Assembly: GCF_026240905.1 (NCBI RefSeq)
Contig: NZ_JAPEVI010000003.1
Span: 558,001 to 622,000, forward strand
Direction of reading: 5' to 3'
From: Roseibium salinum
GTDB lineage: Bacteria > Pseudomonadota > Alphaproteobacteria > Rhizobiales > Stappiaceae
DNA: 64,000 bases
In this document: positions 17,187-24,203 of the stretch, piece by piece
How positions within the stretch are numbered: the first letter of the stretch is position 1
Layout of the letters: each line of letters opens with the position of its first letter
Program-made: the position numbers and the translations under genes
Notes under the pieces: generated by a model
Told to the model about the DNA's origin: nothing
The model's input: only the letters and a program-made list of their open reading frames with translations
Database searches by the model: none

Positions 17187-18071
17187 CTACCGGCCGAACT
17201 CGCCGGCCAGATGATCGATCAGGGCCCGGACCCGGCGGGTCAGATGGCGGTTGGGCGGGTAGAGGGCGTAGACGCCGAAGACATCCGTTTCATGGTCCGG
17301 CAGGACCCGCTCAAGCCGGCCGTCCTCCAGCGCGGCTTCGACCGCGTAGAACGGAGCGCGGGTTATGCCGAGGCCGCCGATCGCCAGCTGGGCGAGGGCG
17401 CCGGGGGAATTCGCCTGGACCGCGCCGTTCAACCTGACCACATGCTCGTTGCCGCCGGAGCGGAAGCGCCAGACATTGACTTCCAGCTGGTTGTTGTCCG
17501 CAAGGCAGACATGGGTGGAAAGGGCCCGCGGGTCCTCCGGGCGGCCATGGGCGTTGAGATAGTCCGGCGACGCACACAGGATCAGCGGCATGTCGGCGAG
17601 CTTGCGGGCGATCAGCGTCGAGTCCCGCAAGGTGCCGATACGGATCGCCAGATCGAAACCTTCTTCGACAAGGGCGACGCGGTGGTCGGTCAGCTTCATG
17701 TCGAGTTCGACGTCCCGGTGCCGGCGCAGGAACGGGACGAGTGCCTGGGGCAGTCTCGTGCTGCCGAATCCGGTTGGCGCTGTGATCCTGATAGGGCCTG
17801 CGAGCGCGCCGTGGCGTTCGCGCACCAGCGAATCCAGCTCGTCGATCTGCTCCAGGATCGGGCGGCAGCGTTCGAGGTAGGCGGAGCCGACATCGGTCAG
17901 GGAGACACTGCGGGTTGTGCGGTTGAACAGCTGCGTCTGCAGCTGGTTTTCCAGGTGCTGGACATATTTGCTGACCAGCTTGGTCGAGATGCCAAGACGG
18001 CGGCCCGCAGCCGTGAAGGAGTTTTCCCGGGCGACGGCAATGAAGGCACGAATGGTTTCGATCTTGTCCAT
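17187..18071 (-). CDS. LysR-family transcriptional regulator
   Basis: A 294-residue LysR protein: winged helix at residues 1-60 (MDKIETIRAFIAVARENSFTAAGRRLG, then ISTKLVSKYVQHLENQL and RTTRSVSLTDVG) and a periplasmic-binding-like effector domain from about 90 (PIRITAPTGFGSTRLPQAL). Its sequence resembles the CrgA/AaeR branch. It is divergent from the glutathione S-transferase and the flavin oxidoreductase beyond it; the 160-bp space between start codons contains T-rich sequence where it may bind. It probably regulates these two genes in response to an electrophile or redox stress (inference). Confidence 0.9.
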   Translation of the reverse strand: MDKIETIRAFIAVARENSFTAAGRRLGISTKLVSKYVQHLENQLQTQLFNRTTRSVSLTDVGSAYLERCRPILEQIDELDSLVRERHGALAGPIRITAPTGFGSTRLPQALVPFLRRHRDVELDMKLTDHRVALVEEGFDLAIRIGTLRDSTLIARKLADMPLILCASPDYLNAHGRPEDPRALSTHVCLADNNQLEVNVWRFRSGGNEHVVRLNGAVQANSPGALAQLAIGGLGITRAPFYAVEAALEDGRLERVLPDHETDVFGVYALYPPNRHLTRRVRALIDHLAGEFGR

Positions 18072-18233
18072 TGGGTGTCCACCGCTGAGGGTGTGGCTAT
18101 TATCCTTCAGTTGTACATAAAGATTGAATGAGGAGGGGGATTATTTCCCAAAGCAGGACAATGCATATTGTGAACAGCGGCCGGAACAGGTGATCCGGTG
18201 CCGCGAAAAGTTCAGGAAAGGGAGACAGCTGCA

Positions 18234-18854
18234 ATGTCCAGCGCCATTCGAATCTACACCTTCCCGCTGTCCGGCCACGGCCACCGCGTGGAACTCTTCG
18301 CCAACCTCATCGGCGTCAACCATGAATGCATCACGGTCGATCTGCCGAACGGTGAACACAAGAAAGAACCGTTCCTGAAGCTCAACCCGGCCGGCAAGAT
18401 TCCGGCCATTGAGGACGGGTCCGTGGTTCTTGCCGATTCCAACGCCATTCTCGTCTACCTGGCGCGCAAATATGCCCCGGACTGGATTCCGGCCGACATC
18501 GTCGGGGAAGCGCAGGTGCAGCGGTTCCTGTCGCTGGCAGCCAACGAGATTGCCAACGGTCCGGCCGCCGCGCGCCTGACAACGGTCTTCGGAGCCCAGC
18601 TCGACGCGGAACGGGCGAAGTCGATTGCCAAATATGCCTTCGATATCCTGGAAAGCCATCTCAGCGGCCGGGCCTGGCTGGTCGGCGAAAAGCCGTCGAT
18701 CGCCGATGTGGCGATCTACACCTATACCGCCCATGCGCCGGAGGGGAACGTGTCTCTCGATCCCTACCCGAACATCCGCGCGTTTCTGGCTCGCGTTGAG
18801 GCTTTGCCCGGATTTGTGCCGATGCAGGCCACCAAGGTCGGACTTGCCGCCTGA
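18234..18854 (+). CDS. Glutathione S-transferase family protein
   Basis: A 206-residue GST. The thioredoxin-like half (about residues 1-80) has IYTFPLSGHGHRVELFANLIG with Ser in the catalytic position, the cis-Pro segment GKIPAIEDG and LADSNAILVYLARKY; the helical half has WLVGEKPSIADVAIYTYTAHAPEG with the structural N-capping Asp. The ATG is preceded by AAAGGGAG. It lies 66 bases upstream of the PNPOx-FNR gene, in the same direction, with a divergent LysR gene on the other side. Substrate unknown; detoxification is the usual role. Confidence 0.9.
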   Translation: MSSAIRIYTFPLSGHGHRVELFANLIGVNHECITVDLPNGEHKKEPFLKLNPAGKIPAIEDGSVVLADSNAILVYLARKYAPDWIPADIVGEAQVQRFLSLAANEIANGPAAARLTTVFGAQLDAERAKSIAKYAFDILESHLSGRAWLVGEKPSIADVAIYTYTAHAPEGNVSLDPYPNIRAFLARVEALPGFVPMQATKVGLAA

Positions 18855-18920
18855 CCTGCTCCCCTTTCCGGATGCCTTGCAAGAGGCGTCCGGTCCTATG
18901 TTCTTTCAAGGATTGCCCCG

Positions 18921-20564
18921 ATGTTGGAGAGAGATTTCAACGCCCTCGCCCGGGATGGTGCCTCTCCGTTTCACGAGGGCGAGAGGATCGTCCAGGAGCG
19001 GCTTGGCGTGCGCAAGGTCGAAGAGTGGGCCCGCAAGGCCATTCGCAGCTTCATGCCGGACCAGCATCGGGAGTTCTTCGAGGCACAGCCTTTCCTCATC
19101 ATGGCGGCCCGCGATGCAGAAGGGCGCCCGTGGGCAACGCTGGTGGAGGGCGATGACGGTTTCGTGCGCTCGCCGGACCCGACCAGCCTGGAGATCAGAA
19201 GCAGGCCCGTCCACGGCGACGCGCTGGAAGGCGCTTTTCAGCCTGGCGCGGATCTGGCCATCCTCGGGATAGAACTCGCCACCCGCCGCCGGAACAGGGC
19301 GAATGGACGGATCGGGCGGGCGGACGGCGAGACCATCGACTTCAAGCTCGACCAGTCCTTCGGCAACTGCCCGCAATATATCCGCGCACGGGATATCTGG
19401 CGCAGCCCCGACGAACCGGCGCCAAGAGTTGTGCGGGGAACGAGGCTGTCGGCCTCCCAGAAACGATGGATCGGAACGGCCAATACGTTCTTCATCGGCA
19501 CAGGCTACCGCGGTGAGGGCGACAACCCGGCCTTCGGGCTCGACGTGTCCCACCGCGGCGGCGAGCGCGGGTTCGTCGAGGTGCCAAGCGATAGCCGCAT
19601 CCGGTTTCCCGATTATGCCGGCAACGACTACTACAACACGCTCGGCAACATCCTCAAGGATGCGAGAACCGGATTGCTGTTTCTCGATTTTTCCACCGGC
19701 AGCCTGCTGCAGCTGACCGGTCGGGCGAGGATCGACAGCGCGCCGGACGAGGAACACAAGGCGTCAGGCGTCCGCCTGCTGGTATCGTTCGAAATCGACG
19801 AGATCGTCGAGCTCGGATCGGCCCTGCGGTTGCGCTGGCAGGACGATGCGGAGACCGCGCGTTCTCTGCGGCTCATCAAGAAGACACGCGAGAGTGAGGA
19901 TGTGACTTCATTCACCTTTGAAGCGCGCGACAGGGGCCCGCTGCCGGCCTTTGAAGCCGGTCAGCATCTGCCGATCGAGCTGAAGCTTCCGAGTGGCGGC
20001 AAGCTCGTCAGGACCTATTCCCTGTCCGGATCGCCCGCGGATCCGCACTATCGGATTTCGGTGAAGCGCACGCCCGGCGGTGCGGCGTCGAGCCACCTGC
20101 ACGAAGCGTTTGAGCTCGGCGCGATCATCGAGAGCGGCAGACCGGCCGGCGATTTCACGCTGCCGGAGACCGATATGCCGCTGGTGCTGGCGAGCGCGGG
20201 GATCGGCATCACGCCGATGCTCAGCATGCTGCACATTCTGGCGGCGGAAGAGGCCGGTCGTCCGGTCTGGTTCGTCCATGGGGCCCGCGACGGCGCGCAG
20301 CACCCGTTCTGGGAGGAGATCAGGCGCCTGGTGGCGGGAAGGCCGAACCTTCACTTCCTGACCTATTACAGCCGCCCCGCGGCATCGGATCTTCGAGGTC
20401 GGGATTTTGATCACACAGGGCGGATATCCGCCCAAGATCTCGCCGCACTCGCCGATCCGGCGCAGTACTTGCTCTGCGGTCCGGCGGCCTTCCTCGCCGG
20501 CCTTGAAGCCGGCTTGAAGGCGATCGGCGTTCGCGACGACCGGATCCGGTATGAGACCTTCTGA
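18921..20564 (+). CDS. Pyridoxamine-phosphate-oxidase-like domain fused to ferredoxin-reductase-type FAD/NAD module
   Basis: A 547-residue fusion. Residues 30-310 are a split-barrel FMN-binding domain of the PNPOx type (FEAQPFLIMAARDAEGRPWATL, FGNCPQYIQARD-like FGNCPQYIRARD, GFVEVPSDSRIRFPDYAGND, GLLFLDFSTGSLLQLTGRA). Residues 320-547 are an FNR module: FAD motif RTYSLSGSP near 375, NAD-binding GIGITPMLSMLH near 435, and terminal LLCGPAAFLAGL. Related proteins usually end with a 2Fe-2S ferredoxin domain; it is absent here, the protein stopping right after the NAD domain. Hence electrons probably pass from NAD(P)H via FAD to the FMN barrel or to another partner. The substrate cannot be inferred. 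Neighbouring GST and LysR suggest a redox or xenobiotic role. Confidence 0.88.
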   Translation: MLERDFNALARDGASPFHEGERIVQERLGVRKVEEWARKAIRSFMPDQHREFFEAQPFLIMAARDAEGRPWATLVEGDDGFVRSPDPTSLEIRSRPVHGDALEGAFQPGADLAILGIELATRRRNRANGRIGRADGETIDFKLDQSFGNCPQYIRARDIWRSPDEPAPRVVRGTRLSASQKRWIGTANTFFIGTGYRGEGDNPAFGLDVSHRGGERGFVEVPSDSRIRFPDYAGNDYYNTLGNILKDARTGLLFLDFSTGSLLQLTGRARIDSAPDEEHKASGVRLLVSFEIDEIVELGSALRLRWQDDAETARSLRLIKKTRESEDVTSFTFEARDRGPLPAFEAGQHLPIELKLPSGGKLVRTYSLSGSPADPHYRISVKRTPGGAASSHLHEAFELGAIIESGRPAGDFTLPETDMPLVLASAGIGITPMLSMLHILAAEEAGRPVWFVHGARDGAQHPFWEEIRRLVAGRPNLHFLTYYSRPAASDLRGRDFDHTGRISAQDLAALADPAQYLLCGPAAFLAGLEAGLKAIGVRDDRIRYETF

Positions 20565-20584
20565 GGCGTTTCGTCTGCCGCAGG

Positions 20585-20965
20585 TCACCCGGCTGCCGGG
20601 AAATCCACATGAATGTGGTTTCCGTCCGGGTCCCAGACATTGATCGAGACGGTCCCCGTGCCCGGCTGCACGGTGCGGCGATACTGTTCTCCGTGTTCGT
20701 GAAGGAAGTTCTCGAAATCCTCGGCGCCCGACGCCGTAAAAGCGAAATGCTCCAGTTTCAGTTTTTCCTCGGTGCCGGTGGCGGGTGCCTCGTCGATGCC
20801 GACAAGGTGGACGACCGCCGCGCCGTCGGCATAGAGCCAGGCACCGGGGAAGGGGAAATCGGGCCGCGGACCGGCTTTCAGTCCGAGAACGTCCTCGTAC
20901 CAGGCGATCAGGACATCGAGTTGCGTCGTCCTGATGTTGACATGGTCGAGCTTGTCAATCTTCAT
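20585..20965 (-). CDS. VOC-family (glyoxalase/dioxygenase fold) protein
   Basis: A 126-residue vicinal-oxygen-chelate protein with paired beta-alpha-beta-beta-beta units: KLDHVNIRTTQLDVLIAWYEDVLGL opens the first and EKLKLEHFAFTASGAEDFENFLHEHG the second, and VWDPDGNHIHVDFPA closes it with the usual ligand Glu replaced by His/Asp. Start ATG 20965 has GGAAGG upstream and lies just past the stop of the thioredoxin-fold gene, so the two form an operon. Function unassigned; such proteins include glyoxalases, dioxygenases and fosfomycin-resistance types. Confidence 0.85.
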   Translation of the reverse strand: MKIDKLDHVNIRTTQLDVLIAWYEDVLGLKAGPRPDFPFPGAWLYADGAAVVHLVGIDEAPATGTEEKLKLEHFAFTASGAEDFENFLHEHGEQYRRTVQPGTGTVSINVWDPDGNHIHVDFPAAG

Positions 20966-20967
20966 GC

Positions 20968-21537
20968 TCACGCCTTCCATTTGATCGAGCAGCCGATCGA
21001 GGGGATCTGTTCGGCTGGTCCCCGTCCGGTTTCCGCGACCTGTTTCATGGCTTCAAACAGCTCGCGAGGCAGATCGCTGGCCTGTGCGTTCATGCGCGTC
21101 GCGTCCAGGCGTCCCCGGTACTGCAGGCCGAGATCCCGGTTGAAGCCGAAGAAATCAGGTGTGCACACCGCACCGTAACGCGTCGCCGCGCTCTGGTCCT
21201 CATCGTGCAGATAGGGGAACGGAAAGCCGCGTTCTTCCGCCATCTTGCGCATATTGTCGAAGTTGTCGTCCGGATAGGCAACCGGATCGTTCGAGCAGAT
21301 CGCCGCAACGCCAATCCCCAGGGGCTGCAGGTCCTTGGCATCGCGAATGATCTTGTCGATCACTGCCAGCACAAACGGGCAGTGATTGCAGATGAACATG
21401 ATCAGCGTGCCGTTTTCGCCCGCAATGTCGTTCAGGCTGTAGGTCTTGCCGTCGGTGGCCGGCAGCATGAAGTCCGGTGCGGGCCTGTCGAAGTCGCAAA
21501 CGGGGGTGACTGGGCAGCCATGATTTTCTCCTTGCAT
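20968..21537 (-). CDS. Thioredoxin-fold AhpC/TSA (Redoxin) family protein; start region possibly frameshifted
   Basis: A redoxin-fold protein of about 190 residues: APDFMLPATDGKTYSLNDIAG, then LIMFICNHCPFVLAVIDKII with the active-site Cys in an NHCPF context, GIGVAAICSNDP, and CTPDFFGFNRD. It is the cytosolic thioredoxin-family group often annotated as peroxiredoxin-like. The open frame can begin at ATG 21537, but no ribosome-binding site precedes it. A far better start, ATG 21521 with AAGGAG upstream, reads MAAQSPP and joins the domain (VCDFDRPAP) only if a five-base G run on the plus strand (21502-21506) is one base too short. That would be another homopolymer error. Confidence 0.82.
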   Translation of the reverse strand: MQGENHGCPVTPVCDFDRPAPDFMLPATDGKTYSLNDIAGENGTLIMFICNHCPFVLAVIDKIIRDAKDLQPLGIGVAAICSNDPVAYPDDNFDNMRKMAEERGFPFPYLHDEDQSAATRYGAVCTPDFFGFNRDLGLQYRGRLDATRMNAQASDLPRELFEAMKQVAETGRGPAEQIPSIGCSIKWKA

Positions 21538-21659
21538 CTTGAACGGGACGAGACGTTGTCGTGACAGCATAACGAGGACAGCGCAGCAGGGAAAACGAGC
21601 CATTTTGAGGAGCGCCGCGAACCCTGGGAAGCGACCATGGCCGCTGCGATGCCAGCCGT

Positions 21660-22221
21660 CAAATTGCTGTTGTCGCTCAATATATTAACGGGCGTAAACC
21701 ATCTTGAGATTCCCGATTGACCATCCTGCAGAAAAAATTCTCGAAATCCGGGTTTTTCCTATTGCATCGAAGGTCGAACACGCGCATATACGGCTTGCCC
21801 AAATTCGCACGTGCCCGTGGTCGTCCATGGGGTGTCGGACACAAGACATCTCTTAAGGGACCGCTGCCAGTAAATCCGCCAAGGGGCGGGGCAGTATGAT
21901 CCGGACGGCTTAAAGCAACGACGTAAGAGGGCTTTTTTGGTCTCTGCCGGGGTTTCCAACCTCCGGGGTCACTGAAGAGGCACTTGTTACATCCTTGCCC
22001 GACGTGCGGTTCGGTTCTTCCGATCCAATCAACGGCATTCCCGACGCGGGAAAGCATTGCTCTCCAAGAGGCGCATTGCCCAACCGTCGCTGCAGTCAAC
22101 CCGGCCTCCGGTTCCATCCCGGGGGAGGCCCGGTGCGCTTTGCAGCATCCTGCGACGTGAACGCAGCGCGCGAACCGACATTGAGGCGCGTCTGCGGCCA
22201 GATTTGAGAGGGATGATTCCC
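21660..22221 (+). promoter_or_regulatory. Long leader of ornithine decarboxylase, possible speF RNA element
   Basis: More than 500 bases without a conventional gene precede the decarboxylase. The stretch holds a short Arg-rich frame and several GC-rich inverted segments (for example GCCGGGG/CCTCCGGGGT near 21948-21972, and CCCGGGGGAGGCCCGG near 22124). A structured speF motif upstream of alphaproteobacterial ornithine decarboxylases is established knowledge; I cannot fold or match it here, so the assignment is by position and length. Confidence 0.5.
21717..21899 (+). CDS. Candidate leader peptide in ornithine decarboxylase leader
   Basis: A 60-codon frame starting with TTG (a second TTG lies at 21762) contains LLHRRSNTRIYGLPKFARARG. 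Its His-Arg-Arg then KFA-R spacing recalls the ornithine-sensing nascent peptide SpeFL of enterobacteria as I remember it. No strong ribosome-binding site is visible, and the resemblance could be chance. If real, it would sense ornithine or polyamine during translation and control the downstream gene. Confidence 0.3.
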   Translation: MTILQKKFSKSGFFLLHRRSNTRIYGLPKFARARGRPWGVGHKTSLKGPLPVNPPRGGAV

Positions 22222-23352
22222 ATGAGCGAGCGTATCCGCGATTTCCTGCGCCGACGTGAAAGCGATGGGCCGTGCGTCGTCGTTGACCTCGACATCGTGC
22301 GCGACAACTTCGAAGCCTTCGCCAAATCCCTGCCGGACACCTCCGTCTATTATGCCGTGAAAGCGAACCCGGCACCGGAAGTCCTTTCGCTTCTGGAAAG
22401 CCTCGGCTCGTCCTTCGACTGCGCCTCCGTCGGCGAAATCGAAATGGTGATGGCCACCGGCGCAGGTGCCGAGCGTATTTCCTACGGCAACACGATCAAG
22501 AAGGAGAAGGACATTGCGCGTGCCTTTGCACTTGGCGTCCGCCTCTTCGCCGTCGACTGCGTCGAAGAAGTCGAGAAGATCGCCCGCGCTGCCCCTGGCT
22601 CCCGTGTCTTCTGCCGCGTCCTGTGCGACGGTGCCGGCGCCGAATGGCCGCTGTCCCGCAAGTTCGGCTGCGACCCTGAAATGGCGTCCGACGTCCTGGA
22701 ACATGCACACCGGCTCGGCCTCGCTGCCTACGGCGTCTCGTTCCATGTCGGCTCCCAGCAGGCAAACCTGCAGGCCTGGGATTTCGCCCTCGCCATGGCA
22801 GCAGGCGTTTTCAAGGAAATGGCGCTGCGCGGCATTGAGCTGAAAATGGTCAATATGGGCGGGGGTTTCCCGACCCGTTACCTGAAGGACGTTCCGGGCG
22901 TACCGAGCTACGGTGAGGCGATCTTCCACGCGCTGACCAAGCATTTCGGCAACCGTCTGCCGTCTACGATCGTTGAGCCGGGCCGGGGCATGGTCGGCAA
23001 TGCCGGCATGATCGAGGCCGAAGTGGTGCTGATTTCGAAGAAGTCCGCGCAGGACGAGATCCGCTGGGTGTATCTCGACATCGGCAAGTTCCACGGCCTG
23101 GCCGAGACCATGGACGAGGCGATCCGCTATCCGATCCGCACGCCGCGGGACGGGGATACGACCACGCCTTGCGTCCTGGCCGGTCCGACCTGCGACAGCG
23201 TCGATGTTCTCTACGAGAAAACGCCGTATGAGCTGCCGGTCAGCCTGTCCATCGGCGACAAGGTTCTGATCGAGGCGTGCGGAGCCTACACCACAACCTA
23301 TTCCTCGGTCGGCTTCAACGGCTTCGCGCCGCTGGCATCCTTCGTTATCTGA
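22222..23352 (+). CDS. Ornithine/lysine-type decarboxylase (alanine-racemase-fold, group IV)
   Basis: A 376-residue PLP enzyme making putrescine from ornithine. The PLP lysine lies in YYAVKANPAPEVL near residue 48; SFHVGSQQ near 177, the glycine loop MGGGFPTRY near 215, EPGRGMVGNAG near 255 and the dimer-contributed catalytic Cys in GPTCDSVDVLYE near 323 are all intact. The length fits the short bacterial ODC class. ATG 22222 was chosen; an in-frame ATG at 22213 is also possible. It is followed at 11 bases by a GNAT gene and then by homospermidine synthase, completing an ornithine-putrescine-homospermidine route. Confidence 0.93.
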   Translation: MSERIRDFLRRRESDGPCVVVDLDIVRDNFEAFAKSLPDTSVYYAVKANPAPEVLSLLESLGSSFDCASVGEIEMVMATGAGAERISYGNTIKKEKDIARAFALGVRLFAVDCVEEVEKIARAAPGSRVFCRVLCDGAGAEWPLSRKFGCDPEMASDVLEHAHRLGLAAYGVSFHVGSQQANLQAWDFALAMAAGVFKEMALRGIELKMVNMGGGFPTRYLKDVPGVPSYGEAIFHALTKHFGNRLPSTIVEPGRGMVGNAGMIEAEVVLISKKSAQDEIRWVYLDIGKFHGLAETMDEAIRYPIRTPRDGDTTTPCVLAGPTCDSVDVLYEKTPYELPVSLSIGDKVLIEACGAYTTTYSSVGFNGFAPLASFVI

Positions 23353-23363
23353 GGACGGCTGCC

Positions 23364-23915
23364 ATGATCTCGATTGTGGACGAGGCACCGGGTCATACCG
23401 GTGCCCGTGAGGCCCTGCTTGACCTGTGTTTTGGCGAAGCGCGCTTCGCCAAGACGTCCGAGCGGCTGCGTGAAGGCCGTCTGCCGGTCTTTGCGTTTGT
23501 CGCGCTGGACGAATCCGGCAAGCTCGTCGGGACGGTGCGTCTGTGGTCCGTGGCGGACGGCAGCGGGGCCCAGAGCCTGCTGCTCGGGCCACTGGCCGTC
23601 GACCCGGGCTGCCGGGGCCACAGGGTTGGCGACCGGCTGATGCGCCACGCGCTGAACCAGGCGGCCGTTCACGGCCATGGCTCGGTGATCCTGGTCGGTG
23701 ATCTGCCCTACTATGCCCGCTTCGGCTTTGCGGCAGGCCTCCTGGACGATGTGACCCTGCCGGGCCCGGTCGACCATTACCGGTTCCTGGGGGTGGAGTT
23801 CGCTCCCGGCCACCTGGCCGGGCTGGACGGACTGCTGACAGCCGCCGGCGCAATCGATCCGATGGCAGCAATCGCGGTTTCGCAGGAGAGCGCACCGCTG
23901 CTGAAGATTGCCTGA
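23364..23915 (+). CDS. GNAT-family N-acetyltransferase
   Basis: A 183-residue YhbS-type acetyltransferase. The acetyl-CoA loop is PLAVDPGCRGHRVGDRLM (Q/R-x-x-G-x-G/A variant) near residues 76-93, followed by the DLPYYARFGFAAG segment typical of the YhbS branch. Located 11 bases after the ornithine decarboxylase and clearly in its transcript. N-acetylation of polyamines or of a related amine is possible from context, but this branch is not the classical SpeG family, so substrate assignment is inference. Confidence 0.88.
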   Translation: MISIVDEAPGHTGAREALLDLCFGEARFAKTSERLREGRLPVFAFVALDESGKLVGTVRLWSVADGSGAQSLLLGPLAVDPGCRGHRVGDRLMRHALNQAAVHGHGSVILVGDLPYYARFGFAAGLLDDVTLPGPVDHYRFLGVEFAPGHLAGLDGLLTAAGAIDPMAAIAVSQESAPLLKIA

Positions 23916-23928
23916 ATACGTAAGCGAG

Positions 23929-23949
23929 GATGGCGGCAACGCCGCCATC
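23929..23949. repeat. Perfect hairpin between GNAT gene and homospermidine synthase
   Basis: GATGGCGGC and GCCGCCATC (9 bp, no mismatch) enclose AAC. There is no T run, so it is not a standard terminator; it may be an mRNA-stability or partial-termination element. Nearby, GGCCCCATCACCC is repeated directly at 23967-23979 and 24000-24012. The remaining leader up to 24203 shows no other gene. Confidence 0.55.
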
Positions 23950-24203
23950 TCCAAAGAACCTGCAAGGGCCCCATCACCCCACCCAAAGAGCCTATAAAAG
24001 GCCCCATCACCCAATGAACGGTTCCAGGCGCATGCCTGGCGGCGGCATCGAGAACAAGCGCCATGAAAGCTTGCATTTCCGCCGAAGACCGTTCACATCT
24101 ATCAAAAAGTGCAATTAGTGCGCTTTCAAAGAAGGGTATTTCATTCAGCCAGCCCCTGAGCTTAAGGTACGGCGGCGGATTCAGGAAAGATTGGAGCTTA
24201 TAA

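Noticed and set aside
22096..23895. A 599-codon minus-strand frame opposite ornithine decarboxylase
   Set aside because: No recognisable domains, low-complexity Arg/Gly/Pro content typical of antisense shadows in GC-rich DNA.
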